Assembly: GCF_002261335.1 (NCBI RefSeq)
Contig: NZ_NEVL01000004.1
Span: forward strand, 434,001 to 498,000
DNA: 64,000 bases
Origin: Bordetella genomosp. 1
GTDB lineage: Bacteria; Pseudomonadota; Gammaproteobacteria; Burkholderiales; Burkholderiaceae_B
Direction: 5' to 3'
Every line of letters starts with the position of its first letter. The stretch's first letter is position 1. Under the pieces are notes generated by a model. The model had not been told where the DNA came from. It was given only the letters and a program-made list of their open reading frames with translations, and ran no database searches. This document shows, one piece after another, positions 49,970-59,470 of the stretch. The translations under genes were made by a program, and so were the position numbers.

Positions 49970-50965
49970 TCAGGGCGAGGTCGCGGCCTCGGCGCGCAGG
50001 CGCTCGCGCAGCGCCAGGCTGGCGCGCCCTTCCTCGGTGAGGAATTCGACCAGCGCCGGCAGGGCCGCGCTCATGGGCCGATGATCCTGCTGGCGCATCA
50101 CATAGCCCCACGATCCCGCCACCCGGAACTGCGGCACCAGCGCCACCAGGCGCCCGCTCGCCAGTTCCTCGTCGATCAGCGGCGCGCGGCCCAGCGCGAT
50201 GCCGACGCCGGCCACGGCCGCCGCCACCAGCGTGCTCATGCCGCTCAGGATCACGGGCTCCTGGCCCTGCCGCTCGGGCAGGTTCAGGCGCGCGCACCAG
50301 GTGCCCCAATCGGTTTCCGGACTGTCGATGTGGCGCTCGACCAGCCAGCGGTGTTCGAGCAGCACGCGCGGATCGCCGCGCCGCTCCGGCGCGACCAGGT
50401 CGGGGCTGCAGACCGGCACCACGGTCTCGGCCAGCAGCGGCAGGTCGCCGGCGACCGGGCCGCGCGGCCCGCGCTCGCGCGTGTGCAGGAAGGCGAGGTC
50501 GATGTCCTGGGTCTGCCAGGCCGGGTCGAGATTGGCGTGCAGGAACACCTGCACGTCGATGCCGGGATGCATGGCGATGAAGCGGCCGATGCGCGGCGCC
50601 AGCCACAGCGCGGCCAGCGAGGGGTTGACCGAGATGTTCAGCGTCTGGCGGCCACGCCCCGCGGCGGCGCTGCGGGTGTTGCGGCAGGCGGTGGCCAGCA
50701 GCGTGAGCGCCTGTCGCACGGAGGCCAGCAGATCGGCGCCGGCCTCGGTGACCTGGGCCCGCCGGACAGTACCGCCTCGGTGCAGCAGGATTACACCCAA
50801 GTCGGCCTCCAGCGCGCGCAGCTGGTGGCTCACCGCGCTCTTGGTGACGTGCAGCTCGGCCGCCGCGCTGCTCAGGCTGCCCAGCCGGGCCACGGCCTCG
50901 AAGGCGCGCAGCGCGGCGAGCGGCGGCATGTGCTGGGGCAGATCGGCGGCGGGGCGTTTGCTCAT
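49970..50965 (-). CDS. LysR-family regulator (GcvA-like)
   Basis: The product has 331 residues. The winged helix-turn-helix (PLAALRAFEAVARLGSLSSA, LHVTKSAVSHQLRALEADLG) is of the GcvA subgroup; the C-terminal domain is a periplasmic-binding-protein-like effector fold. It is divergent from the fused ABC exporter gene (91 nt), and an inverted repeat lies directly before its start. It may control the exporter and the lipid-type cluster beyond it. The effector is unknown. Confidence 0.9.
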   Translation of the reverse strand: MSKRPAADLPQHMPPLAALRAFEAVARLGSLSSAAAELHVTKSAVSHQLRALEADLGVILLHRGGTVRRAQVTEAGADLLASVRQALTLLATACRNTRSAAAGRGRQTLNISVNPSLAALWLAPRIGRFIAMHPGIDVQVFLHANLDPAWQTQDIDLAFLHTRERGPRGPVAGDLPLLAETVVPVCSPDLVAPERRGDPRVLLEHRWLVERHIDSPETDWGTWCARLNLPERQGQEPVILSGMSTLVAAAVAGVGIALGRAPLIDEELASGRLVALVPQFRVAGSWGYVMRQQDHRPMSAALPALVEFLTEEGRASLALRERLRAEAATSP

Positions 50966-50966
50966 C

Positions 50967-50985
50967 GGTTGAGTTTATCTCAACC
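50967..50985. promoter_or_regulatory. Inverted repeat in the LysR-ABC divergent gap
   Basis: Perfect 7-bp arms (GGTTGAG and CTCAACC, 5-nt spacer TTTAT) begin 2 nt upstream of the LysR start codon. A related half site (ATTGAGAAAC) follows at about 50990. The position suits LysR autoregulation and control of the exporter. Confidence 0.55.
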
Positions 50986-51056
50986 CATGATTGAGAAACT
51001 ATCGATTTGCAGAAGGCGCGGGCTCAAGCAAGATGCGGCCATCGAAAGGAGTCGCC

Positions 51057-54000
51057 ATGTACTTTGATTACCGTCTCTGGCTCATGACCGCCGGCCTGCG
51101 TGCGCGCATGGCGGGCGGCGTGCTGCTCGGCCTGCTGGCGCTGCTGGCCGGCATCGCCCGCTACGTGTTCCTCGGCCAGTTGCTGGCACGCGTGTTCGCG
51201 CAGCAACCCTGGCAGAGCTGGATCGTGCCCGCCGCGCTGGGCGCGCTGATGGTGCTGCTGCGCGCCGCGCTCGACCACCTGCGCACGCGCAGCGCCAACC
51301 GCTGCGCCGCGCAGATCCAGCAGACCCTGCGCGGCGGGCTGTACGACCGCATCGTCGCGCTCGGGCCGGCCTGGTTCGCCAACCAGCGCACCGGCGGCGT
51401 GATGCTGAGCGTGGTCGACGGCGTGGAGCAGTTGCAGACCTTCTTTGGCCGCTACCTGCCGCAGGTCGCGATCTCGCTGATCGCGCCGCTCGCCATCTTC
51501 GCGGTGATCGCGTTCTGGGACGTGCCCACCGCCGCCGTGCTGCTGGCCGCCGCGCTCTTCTCGCTGTTCGGCCCCGCGGCCGTGCATGCGCTGGACCGCC
51601 GCGCCAGCCGGGCCCGCGCGGGCGCACTCAACGAATTCGGCGAGGAGTTTCTCGACGCGGTGCAGGGCCTGCCCACGCTCAAGGCCTTCGGCCAGGGCAA
51701 GAGCTTCGGCAAGCGCCTGGCCGAGCGGGCCCGCCGCCTGTCCGACCACACCTTCTGGGTGCTGTCGATCAGCGTGCTCACGCGCGGCATCAGCGATCTC
51801 GGCGTGGCGCTCGGCGCCGCGCTGGCGATCGCGCTGGGCGCCACCCGCGTGATGCAGGGCGACATGAGCCTGGAGGCCCTGCTGATCGTGCTCATGGCCG
51901 GCACCGAGATCTTCCGACCGCTGCGCGATCTGCGCGCCGTGCTGCACCAGGGCATGCTGGGCCAGTCGGCCGCCGCCAGCATCCACGCGCTCAACGACGC
52001 GCGCCGCGCCGATGCGGCCAGCGCCGCCTCGGATGCGGCCGGGCTGCGACCGGCCGAGCTGGCTCCCACCATCGAATTCGACGACGTGGTGTTCTCCTAC
52101 CAGCCCGAGCGCCCCGCGCACCGCGGCCTGAGCTTCGCGATCGCCGCCGGCGAGCGCGTGGGCGTGGTCGGCCCGAGCGGCGCCGGCAAGTCCACCATCG
52201 TGCGGCTGCTGCTGCGCGAAGCCACGCCGCAGGCCGGCCGCGTGCGGGTCGGCGGCCACGACGTGCGCACGCTCGCCGCCGATGCGCTGCTGTCGCGCAT
52301 CGCGCTGGTGAGCCAGGACATCACGCTGTTCCACGGCACCATCGACGACAACATCCGGCTGGGCCGTCCGGACGCCAGCCGGGAGCAGGTGCGCGCCGCG
52401 GCCCGCTCGGCCAACATCGACGACTTCATCATGGCCCTGCCCGATGGCTACGACACGCGCCTGGGCGAACGCGGCCTGCAGCTCTCCGGCGGCCAGCGCC
52501 AGCGCGTGGCGATCGCCCGCGCGCTGCTGCGCGACGCGCCCATCCTGATCCTGGACGAAGCGCTCTCGTCGGTGGACTCGGAGAACGAGGCGCTGATCCA
52601 GCAGGCGCTCGACCGCCTGATGGTGGGCCGCACCACGCTCATCCTGGCGCACCGCCTGGCGAGCGTCATCAACGCCGACCGCACGCTGGTGCTCGACCAG
52701 GGCCGCGTGGCCGAGTCGGGCACGCACGCCGAGCTGATGCGCGCTCGTGGCCTCTACCACCAACTGATGCGCGAGCAGGCCGAGGGCCGGCAGGCGCCCG
52801 CCGCGGCGACGCCCGCGGCAACGGCTGTCGGCCGCGATGGCGCCGCCGCCACGCCGGCCGCGGCCGCCGGCCCCGCGCCGCGCGCGCTCGACGAGGACGC
52901 CGCGCACGTGGGCTGGCGCGCCGTCGTCGGCACCCTGCTGTCGGTGGTGCGGCCGTGGCGCGGCACGCTCGCCGCCACCATCGTCCTCGGCGTGGCGCGC
53001 GTGGCGGCCTTCATCGGCGTGGGCGCGTTGAGCGCCCTGGTCGTGGCCGCCCTGCGCGAGGGCGCGCCCACCGGCTGGCTGATCGGCGCGCTGCTGGTCG
53101 TGGCGCCGCTGGCCGCCCTGTTCCACTGGCTCGAATCCTGGCTCGCGCACGCGATGGCCTATCGCCTGCTGGCCGACATGCGCATCAATCTCTACGACAA
53201 GCTCGAGCAGCTCGCGCCGGCCTATCTGCTGGAACGGCGCTCGGGCGACCTGGTGGCGCTCGCCACGCAGGACGTGGAGATGATCGAGTACTTCTATGCC
53301 CACACCATCGCGCCCGCCATCGTGTCGGTGGTGGTGCCGGCCACGGTGCTCGGCTTTCTCGCGGTGTATAGCTGGCCGGTGGCGCTGGCCCTGCTGCCGT
53401 TCCTGGCCTATGCCCTGCTGTCGCCGGTGCGCGGCCGGCGCCGCGTCGACGCGCTGGGCGAACAGGCGCGCGCCGCGCTGGGCGAGATGAGCGCGCACCT
53501 CACCGACACCATCCAGGGCCTGGCCGATCTCACGGCGTTCCAGGCCACGGCGCGCCGCCGCGCGCAGTTCCTGGCCCTGGCCGAACACTATGGCGTGCGG
53601 CGCCAGGCCATCCTCGACGACCTGTCGGCGCAGAACGCCTGGTTCGAGGTGGCCATGGGCCTGGGCGGCCTGGCCGTGGCCGTGACCGGCGCGCTGCTGG
53701 CCGGCGCGGGCGCGCTCGATCCGGCCATGGTGCCGCTGCTGGTGCTGGTTGCGCTGGCAACTTTCCTGCCGGTGTCGGAGATTTCGCAGGTCAGCCGCCA
53801 ACTGGCGGACACCATCGCCGCGAGCCGGCGCCTGCACGTGGTGACGAACGAACCGGTGCCGGTCACCGACGGCGCGCGCACGCTGGCGCGCCAGCCGGGG
53901 GGCCTACCCATCGCGTTCGACCAGGTGGGCTTTCGCTACCCGCGCGCCGCGCGCCCCACGCTGGCCGGCCTCGGCTTCAGCGTGCGGCCGGGCACCACCA

Positions 54001-54644
54001 CCGCGCTGGTGGGCGCCTCGGGCGCCGGCAAGAGCACCATCGCCAGCCTGCTGCTGCGCTTCTGGGACGTGAACGAAGGCGCCATCCGCATCGGCGGCAT
54101 CGACGTGCGCGAGCTCGAGCTCGACAATCTGCGCGAACACGTCGCGCTGGTCACGCAGGACACCTATCTGTTCAACGACACGCTGGCGGCCAACATCCGC
54201 CTCGCGCGCCCCGATGCCAGCACGGCCGACGTGCAGGTGGCGCTGCACCGCGCCGCGCTGTCCGAGTTCGTGGCGGCGCTGCCGCTGGGGCTGGACACGC
54301 CGGTGGGCGAACGCGGCATGCAGCTGTCGGGCGGACAGCGCCAACGCATCTCGATCGCGCGCGCCTTCCTGAAGAACGCGCCGATCCTGATCCTGGACGA
54401 GGCCACCTCGCACCTCGACACGCTGAGCGAGATGCAGGTGCGCGGCGCGCTCGACGCCCTGATGCAGGAGCGCACCACGCTCGTGATCGCGCATCGCCTG
54501 TCCACCATCCGCGACGCCGACCAGATCCTGGTGCTGCACCAGGGCCGGCTGGCCGAACAGGGCAGCCACGACGAACTGCTCGCGCGCGGCGGCGCCTATG
54601 CCCGCCTGATCCGGCACCAGGCGCAGGGCAGCGTGGCCGCCTGA
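51057..54644 (+). CDS. Fused double ABC exporter (TMD-NBD-TMD-NBD, CydDC-like)
   Basis: The product has 1195 residues from the ATG at 51057 (AAAGGAG site). Two complete half-exporters are fused. The first has a six-helix TMD (about 15-310), Walker [10 protein letters not shown] near 373, LSGGQRQR and Walker B with [14 protein letters not shown]. The second half follows an Ala-rich linker (about 575-620), with Walker [10 protein letters not shown] near 985, LSGGQRQR and [13 protein letters not shown]. Both nucleotide sites look competent. Heterodimeric exporters such as CydDC are normally two proteins. The substrate is unknown; the lipid-type genes that follow after 131 nt suggest export of their product, though a hairpin lies between. 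Confidence 0.9.
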   Translation: MYFDYRLWLMTAGLRARMAGGVLLGLLALLAGIARYVFLGQLLARVFAQQPWQSWIVPAALGALMVLLRAALDHLRTRSANRCAAQIQQTLRGGLYDRIVALGPAWFANQRTGGVMLSVVDGVEQLQTFFGRYLPQVAISLIAPLAIFAVIAFWDVPTAAVLLAAALFSLFGPAAVHALDRRASRARAGALNEFGEEFLDAVQGLPTLKAFGQGKSFGKRLAERARRLSDHTFWVLSISVLTRGISDLGVALGAALAIALGATRVMQGDMSLEALLIVLMAGTEIFRPLRDLRAVLHQGMLGQSAAASIHALNDARRADAASAASDAAGLRPAELAPTIEFDDVVFSYQPERPAHRGLSFAIAAGERVGVVGPSGAGKSTIVRLLLREATPQAGRVRVGGHDVRTLAADALLSRIALVSQDITLFHGTIDDNIRLGRPDASREQVRAAARSANIDDFIMALPDGYDTRLGERGLQLSGGQRQRVAIARALLRDAPILILDEALSSVDSENEALIQQALDRLMVGRTTLILAHRLASVINADRTLVLDQGRVAESGTHAELMRARGLYHQLMREQAEGRQAPAAATPAATAVGRDGAAATPAAAAGPAPRALDEDAAHVGWRAVVGTLLSVVRPWRGTLAATIVLGVARVAAFIGVGALSALVVAALREGAPTGWLIGALLVVAPLAALFHWLESWLAHAMAYRLLADMRINLYDKLEQLAPAYLLERRSGDLVALATQDVEMIEYFYAHTIAPAIVSVVVPATVLGFLAVYSWPVALALLPFLAYALLSPVRGRRRVDALGEQARAALGEMSAHLTDTIQGLADLTAFQATARRRAQFLALAEHYGVRRQAILDDLSAQNAWFEVAMGLGGLAVAVTGALLAGAGALDPAMVPLLVLVALATFLPVSEISQVSRQLADTIAASRRLHVVTNEPVPVTDGARTLARQPGGLPIAFDQVGFRYPRAARPTLAGLGFSVRPGTTTALVGASGAGKSTIASLLLRFWDVNEGAIRIGGIDVRELELDNLREHVALVTQDTYLFNDTLAANIRLARPDASTADVQVALHRAALSEFVAALPLGLDTPVGERGMQLSGGQRQRISIARAFLKNAPILILDEATSHLDTLSEMQVRGALDALMQERTTLVIAHRLSTIRDADQILVLHQGRLAEQGSHDELLARGGAYARLIRHQAQGSVAA

Positions 54645-54685
54645 GCCGCCATTCCTGTACGAAACTGATTCAATTGGTTAAACAT

Positions 54686-54707
54686 CCGCCCCCCGTCAGG
54701 GGGGCGG
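54686..54707 (+). terminator. GC-rich hairpin after the ABC exporter
   Basis: Perfect 9-bp arms (CCGCCCCCC and GGGGGGCGG, loop GTCA), followed by CTTGCTT rather than a T-run. It may be a weak terminator or partial attenuator between the exporter and the lipid-type cluster. Confidence 0.5.
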
Positions 54708-54725
54708 CTTGCTTATGATCGCGCC

Positions 54726-54794
54726 ATGACAAGCAACGCACCGGCCCAAGCCGCCGGGCAAGAACAATCGAATCCATGGCGCAAGCGTTCGTAG
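54726..54794 (+). other. Possible short leader frame before the hydroxylase gene
   Basis: An ATG at 54726 opens a 22-codon frame (MTSNAPAQAAGQEQSNPWRK) that ends 19 nt inside the next gene in another frame. It could be a coupled leader or chance. Confidence 0.2.
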
Positions 54795-55552
54795 CGTTAT
54801 CGGCCTGGCAGGTCATGCTGGCCGGCCTGCTCTTCTTCGGCGGTATCTATCTGGTGTTTGGCGCGGCCACTTGGCTGCTGACCCACCACATCCTGCCGCG
54901 CCTCGGCCTGGGCGCGCCGCTGGACACCCGTCCGCTCGCCCCCGGCCAGCTGCGCCGCGAGCTGTCGCAGTCGGCCGTGTCGATCCTGCTGTTCGGCACC
55001 GGCATGATCTTTCCGTGGGGCCTGCTGCAGCTGGGCTGGGCGCGGCTCGACGGCGACGCCGGCTGGCAGCAGATCATGCTGGAGATCCTGTTCCTGCTGG
55101 CCTGGAACGACGTGCACTTCTGGATCAATCACCGCCTGCTGCACACGAAGCTGCTGCGCCGCTTCCACCTGCCGCACCATCGCTCGGTGGTGACCACGCC
55201 GTTCTCGACCTACAGCTTCCACCCGATCGAGGCGCTGATGCTGGGCAACGTCATCCTGCTGCCCATGCTGCTGCACGACTTCAGCTTCTGGTCGCTGCTG
55301 TCGGTGCCGCTGTTCAGCCTGTTCTTCAACTGCATCGGCCACGCCAACTACGACTTCTTCCCGCGCGTGTCGTACGCCCACTGGTTCGCGGCCAGCCGCC
55401 GCCATCACCTGCACCACGCCTGCTACAACGGCAACTACGGCTTCCAGTTCACCTTCATGGACCGGCTGTTCCGCACCCGCCTGCCCGCCGACGCGGCCGA
55501 ACGCCAGTTGCAGGCCGCGCGCCAGCGAGGCGTCCATGGCGCGCACTCCTGA
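54776..55552 (+). CDS. Membrane fatty-acid hydroxylase/sterol-desaturase superfamily protein
   Basis: The product has 258 residues with four hydrophobic segments. The histidine clusters of the superfamily are present: NHRLLHTKLLRRFHLPHH near 115-135 and RRHHLHHACYN near 205, which bind a di-iron centre at the cytoplasmic face. Members hydroxylate or desaturate lipid alkyl chains, sterols or carotenoids using O2. It is the first gene of a compact cluster, overlapping the next gene by 17 nt. The substrate is unknown; a fatty acyl chain is the likely one given the neighbours. Confidence 0.88.
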   Translation: MAQAFVALSAWQVMLAGLLFFGGIYLVFGAATWLLTHHILPRLGLGAPLDTRPLAPGQLRRELSQSAVSILLFGTGMIFPWGLLQLGWARLDGDAGWQQIMLEILFLLAWNDVHFWINHRLLHTKLLRRFHLPHHRSVVTTPFSTYSFHPIEALMLGNVILLPMLLHDFSFWSLLSVPLFSLFFNCIGHANYDFFPRVSYAHWFAASRRHHLHHACYNGNYGFQFTFMDRLFRTRLPADAAERQLQAARQRGVHGAHS

Positions 55553-56450
55553 GCGTGCCGGGCGGCTGCGGCTGCGCCACTGGCGCGATCTGCAGAGCCT
55601 GGCCTATCTGATCGCGGCGCCCGTGCTGGCCGCCTGGATGTGGCGCCACGGCTTTTCGTGGCCGCTCTATCTGCTGCTGCTGTTCCTCACGCTGGGCATC
55701 GGCGTGATCCACCACAACCACACCCACCTGCGCATGTGGCGCGGCCGCGGCGCGCGCCTGGCCAACCGGTTCACCGACTTCTGGATCACGCTGCTGCAGG
55801 GCCATCCCACCTTCGTCTTCTGGCCGGCGCACGTGGGCAACCACCACCGCTACAAGCACGGCGCACGCGACGTGGCCCGCACCTATCGCTTCGGCGGCGA
55901 CACCAATCACCTGTGGGGCTACCTGATCCATCCGGTGCAGGCGGTGTGGGTGCTGTTCCCGGTGTTCTTCGGCTGGCTGCGCGGCATGCGCCTGCGCCAT
56001 CCCGGCGTGTGGCGCTACTGCCTGGCGCAATACGGCGTGTGGCTCGGCCTGTGGGGCGGCCTGCTGGCGCTCGATCCGCTCAAGGCGCTGCTGTACGTGA
56101 TCGTGCCGCAGCTGCATGGCCTGCACTGGCTGCTCGCCACCAACTATCTGCAGCATGCCCACGCCGACGGCGGCCCGCGCGCCGTGGCCGGCCTGGACTA
56201 CGCCCGCAACTTCGAGGGCCTGGTGAATCCCCTGCTCTTCAACATCGGCCTGCACACCGCGCACCACGAGAATCCGCGCGCCCACTGGTCCGACCTCACC
56301 CGCCTGCATCGCGAGCAGTATCGCGACCGGGTCGCGCCCGACCTCAACGAGCGCGGCCTGGTGCCGTACATGCTGCGCGTCTTCGTGCTGGCCAACGTCA
56401 TGCCCGGCCTGCGTTCGCGCTCCCGCATGGCGCCCGAACACGTCCGCTGA
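55536..56450 (+). CDS. Membrane fatty-acid desaturase-like protein
   Basis: The product has 304 residues with several membrane segments. The three His boxes of di-iron desaturases are visible: HHNHTHLRMW (near 65), HVGNHHRYKHG (near 100) and LHTAHHENPRAHW (near 245). Such enzymes introduce double bonds or hydroxyls into acyl chains using O2 and reduced ferredoxin or cytochrome b5-like donors. The start overlaps the hydroxylase gene by 17 nt and the ketosynthase-fusion gene starts 23 nt after it, indicating one operon. Confidence 0.9.
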   Translation: MARTPERAGRLRLRHWRDLQSLAYLIAAPVLAAWMWRHGFSWPLYLLLLFLTLGIGVIHHNHTHLRMWRGRGARLANRFTDFWITLLQGHPTFVFWPAHVGNHHRYKHGARDVARTYRFGGDTNHLWGYLIHPVQAVWVLFPVFFGWLRGMRLRHPGVWRYCLAQYGVWLGLWGGLLALDPLKALLYVIVPQLHGLHWLLATNYLQHAHADGGPRAVAGLDYARNFEGLVNPLLFNIGLHTAHHENPRAHWSDLTRLHREQYRDRVAPDLNERGLVPYMLRVFVLANVMPGLRSRSRMAPEHVR

Positions 56451-56473
56451 CATCCACAGGAATCGAGAAACTC

Positions 56474-58396
56474 ATGCCTATCGCGTTCGACCGTGTCTAT
56501 CTCCAAAGCGCCGGCTACTTCATGCCCGGCGACCCCGTCGACAACGCGGCGATGGACGCCTTCATCGCGCCGCTCAACCGCATGTCGAGCCGCATCAAGA
56601 CCCGCATCCTGGCCGAGAACGGCATCAAGACCCGGCACTACGCCATCGATCCCGCCGGCAACACCCGCCACAGCAACGCGCAGCTGGCCGCACGCGCGAT
56701 CCAGGACTGCCTGGGCCGCGCCGGCGGCGAGCTGGGCGAGGTCTCGTACCTCGCCAGCGGCTCCTCGGGCGGCGACGCCCTGATGCCCGGCTTCGCCAAC
56801 ATGATCCAGGGCGAGCTCTCGGCCCCGCCGATGGAGACGCTGTCGGTGCACGGCATCTGCGCGGCCGGCGTGAGCGCCATCCAGAGCGCCGCCCAGGCGG
56901 TCCAGGCCGGCTCGCACCAGCGCGCGCTGGCGGTGGCCGCCGAACTGCCCTCGCGCCTGTTCAAGCGCTCGCGCTTCGCGGCGCGCGGCTACGACGCCGA
57001 CTTCGACGCGCACTTCCTGCGCTGGATGCTGTCGGACGGCGCCGGCGCGATGCTGCTGGGCAGCGAAGGCACCGCGCTGCCGGGCGCCTCGCAGGGCATC
57101 CGCCTCAAGCTCGACTGGATCCACCAGCGCTCGTTCTCGGGCGACTACCCCGTGTGCATGCAGCTCGGCCTGTCCGAAGATCGCAAGCGCGGCCACCTCG
57201 ACTACCCCTCGTGGCAGGACGCCGAGGCCGACGGCGCGCTGTCGCTGCGCCAGGACATCCGCCTGCTGCCGCACCTGTTCGACATCGGCATCCACGAGTA
57301 CGTGAAGCTGGTGCGCGACGAGTGGATCGCGCCGGACCAGGTGGATCACTTCCTGTGCCACTACTCCTCGGAGAAGTTCATCCCGGTGGTGGCCGACCTG
57401 ATGGAGAAGGCCAACCTGGAGATCCCGCGCGAGCGCTGGTACAGCAACCTGGCGTGGCGCGGCAACACCGGCGCGGCCTCGATCCTCATCATGCTGGCCG
57501 AGTTCCTCGAGACCCGCGAGGTCAAGCCGGGCGAGAAGATCTTCTGCTACATCCCGGAGTCGGGCCGCTTCATGACGGCCTACATGTGCTTCACGGCCGA
57601 GGCCGTCGACGCGCCCGCCTCGCGCGCCAATGCGCCGGCGCCGCGCCCGGCCGCCGCCGCGCTGGGCGACGACGCCGACAACATCGCGCCGCCGCACGAC
57701 CCGGCCTACGCGCCGCAGGGCCTGTCGCAGCTGCTCACCGAGCTCGCCGCGATCTGGCACGACTACCGCTCGCGCGTGTGGCGCACGCCGGTCGTCACCC
57801 GCCTGCGCCGCCGCGAGTTCGAGACGCAGGATTACCTGAACTGGATGGAAAACTGGGTGCCCCAGGTGCGCGAGGGCAGCAAGTGGATGCGCGAAGGCGC
57901 GGCCTCGCTGGGCGAGCAGTACGCGCCGCTGGCCGCGCTGATCGGCACCCATGCGGGCGAGGAGCAGAACGACTTCATGATTCTGTTCGAAGACTATCGC
58001 AAAGCCGGCGGCCAGGTCGCCGACATCGACGCGCTGCGCCGCAACCCGGGCGGCGAGGCGCTCAACGCCTACCTGCACGCGCTGGCCGCCACGCGCGACC
58101 CGATCGGCCTGCTGGGCGCGATCTACATCATCGAGGGCACCGGCCAGCGCATCGTGCCGGCGCTGCTGCCCCTGCTCAAGGCCAGCCTGGACCTGCCGCC
58201 CGACGTGTTCCGCTTCCTCGAGTATCACGGGCACAATGACGAGCATCACCTCGCGCGCTGGCTGGCCGCGGTCGAACTCGCGCTCGACTGCGACGAAGAC
58301 GGCCAGGCCGAGCAACGCATCATCGACACCGCGCGCCGCACGGCCGCGCTGTACCTGATGCAATTCCAATACGTGATGGAGCAAGACGCGGCATGA
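56474..58396 (+). CDS. Fusion of ketoacyl-synthase III and haem-oxygenase-like di-iron oxidase
   Basis: The product has 640 residues from the ATG at 56474. Residues 1-380 are a KAS-III-type thiolase fold with a complete triad: Cys129 (SVHGICAAGVSA), His296 (HFLCHYSS) and Asn331 (WRGNTGAAS). After a Pro/Ala linker (380-415), residues 420-640 are an all-helical haem-oxygenase-like domain of the iron-containing redox enzyme family. Its candidate metal ligands are His493/Glu496 (GTHAGEEQND), Glu554 (YIIEGTG) and His585, Asp589 and His592 (EYHGHNDEHH). Family members include UndA, which converts fatty acids to terminal alkenes. The fusion suggests that a condensed acyl product passes directly to an O2-dependent oxidase. 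The product is unknown. Confidence 0.85.
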   Translation: MPIAFDRVYLQSAGYFMPGDPVDNAAMDAFIAPLNRMSSRIKTRILAENGIKTRHYAIDPAGNTRHSNAQLAARAIQDCLGRAGGELGEVSYLASGSSGGDALMPGFANMIQGELSAPPMETLSVHGICAAGVSAIQSAAQAVQAGSHQRALAVAAELPSRLFKRSRFAARGYDADFDAHFLRWMLSDGAGAMLLGSEGTALPGASQGIRLKLDWIHQRSFSGDYPVCMQLGLSEDRKRGHLDYPSWQDAEADGALSLRQDIRLLPHLFDIGIHEYVKLVRDEWIAPDQVDHFLCHYSSEKFIPVVADLMEKANLEIPRERWYSNLAWRGNTGAASILIMLAEFLETREVKPGEKIFCYIPESGRFMTAYMCFTAEAVDAPASRANAPAPRPAAAALGDDADNIAPPHDPAYAPQGLSQLLTELAAIWHDYRSRVWRTPVVTRLRRREFETQDYLNWMENWVPQVREGSKWMREGAASLGEQYAPLAALIGTHAGEEQNDFMILFEDYRKAGGQVADIDALRRNPGGEALNAYLHALAATRDPIGLLGAIYIIEGTGQRIVPALLPLLKASLDLPPDVFRFLEYHGHNDEHHLARWLAAVELALDCDEDGQAEQRIIDTARRTAALYLMQFQYVMEQDAA

Positions 58397-59289
58397 AAGA
58401 ACCCGAGTTCCTGACCCAGGGATACGACCCGGCCGACCCGAGCCCCTGGCTGGCGCTGTATCTCGACCGCAGCACGCCGCTGCCCGACAAGGTCAAGAAG
58501 GCCTGGCTGACCGACTCCAGCAGCGGCTCGCGCCAGTACCTGCTGCCGTTCGTGCGGCCGCTGGCGCGCCTGTGCATCATCCTGATCCAGGTCATCAAGA
58601 CCTTCATCCCGCGCCGCTGGTCGCACTCGCGCCTGCTGCACCGGATCCTGGCGTGGGGCCTGAAGCGCTTCGTCTCGCCAGAGGCCAACTGGCTGATCCT
58701 GCGCCACTTCCATCTCGGCGCCCAGGTGCTGTCGTTCATCGCCGCCAACGCGCCGGTGAAGATCAGCACCACGCCGCTGGAGCCGCGCGACATCGACGAC
58801 CTGAAGGACGACCTGTTCGTCAAGCACGACCTGAACCTGTTCAACTTCGTGATCCGCCTGAACCAGGCGATGCGCGACGCCGGCGTGGAGATGCACGCGC
58901 CCGAACAGCTCGACTTCTCGATGATCCGGGATCCGGACCTGCTGCTCGAAGACATGCCGCGCGGCCGCCTCAACGTGCTCGACCTGCAGAGCGCGATCGA
59001 GCTGTTCACGCCGCTCTACCAGCTCATGCTGACCGACAACGACTTCTGGCGCGCCGCCAACTCGCTGCAGCTCGACGAGACGGTCGGCATCTATTCGGCC
59101 CAGCTGCTCGGAGCGCCGCAGCACCTGGTGCTGGTCAACAACAAGCATCCGCTGGTGCCGATGTCCACGCTGCGCGCGGGCTACCGCCTGGTGCTGCACG
59201 GCCTCTCAACGGAAATGCTGCACAGCCTCCTGATGGCCGAACGCGAGGCGCACGAAGGCACCGCGCCGCCGCCCGCGCCCATCGCCTGA
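58393..59289 (+). CDS. Conserved protein of unknown function (DUF6999-like) in the lipid-type cluster
   Basis: The product has 298 residues, starting in a 4-nt overlap with the fusion gene. One hydrophobic segment (LARLCIILIQVIKTFI, about 57-72) may bind the membrane; the rest is helical and soluble. Features are VSPEANWLILRHFHLGAQVL, HDLNLFNFVIRLNQAM and LTDNDFWRAANSLQLDETVG. I do not recognise a catalytic family; it may match a domain of unknown function listed as DUF6999. Tight coupling argues that it works with the ketosynthase-oxidase, for example as a membrane partner. Confidence 0.75.
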   Translation: MKEPEFLTQGYDPADPSPWLALYLDRSTPLPDKVKKAWLTDSSSGSRQYLLPFVRPLARLCIILIQVIKTFIPRRWSHSRLLHRILAWGLKRFVSPEANWLILRHFHLGAQVLSFIAANAPVKISTTPLEPRDIDDLKDDLFVKHDLNLFNFVIRLNQAMRDAGVEMHAPEQLDFSMIRDPDLLLEDMPRGRLNVLDLQSAIELFTPLYQLMLTDNDFWRAANSLQLDETVGIYSAQLLGAPQHLVLVNNKHPLVPMSTLRAGYRLVLHGLSTEMLHSLLMAEREAHEGTAPPPAPIA

Positions 59290-59470
59290 ACGCCGCTTGC
59301 AGGCGGGCCCCCGCGGCCCCCTGCGAGCGTCTTCACGCGCCGTTCACGCTGCCGACAAACCTTGTCGCATTTGGTCGGATCTGCACGCGAAACAGCACTG
59401 AGCTTTCAGAAAGTTGAAAGTCGCGCCCAAAGACAATGAGCGCCGTTCTCAACTCCTACCAGGCGAAGTC

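Noticed and set aside
59403-59420. Inverted repeat CTTTCA-N6-TGAAAG upstream of the DUF2167 gene
   Set aside because: Arms are only 6 bp and no regulator is nearby, so it is not distinguishable from chance without comparative data.
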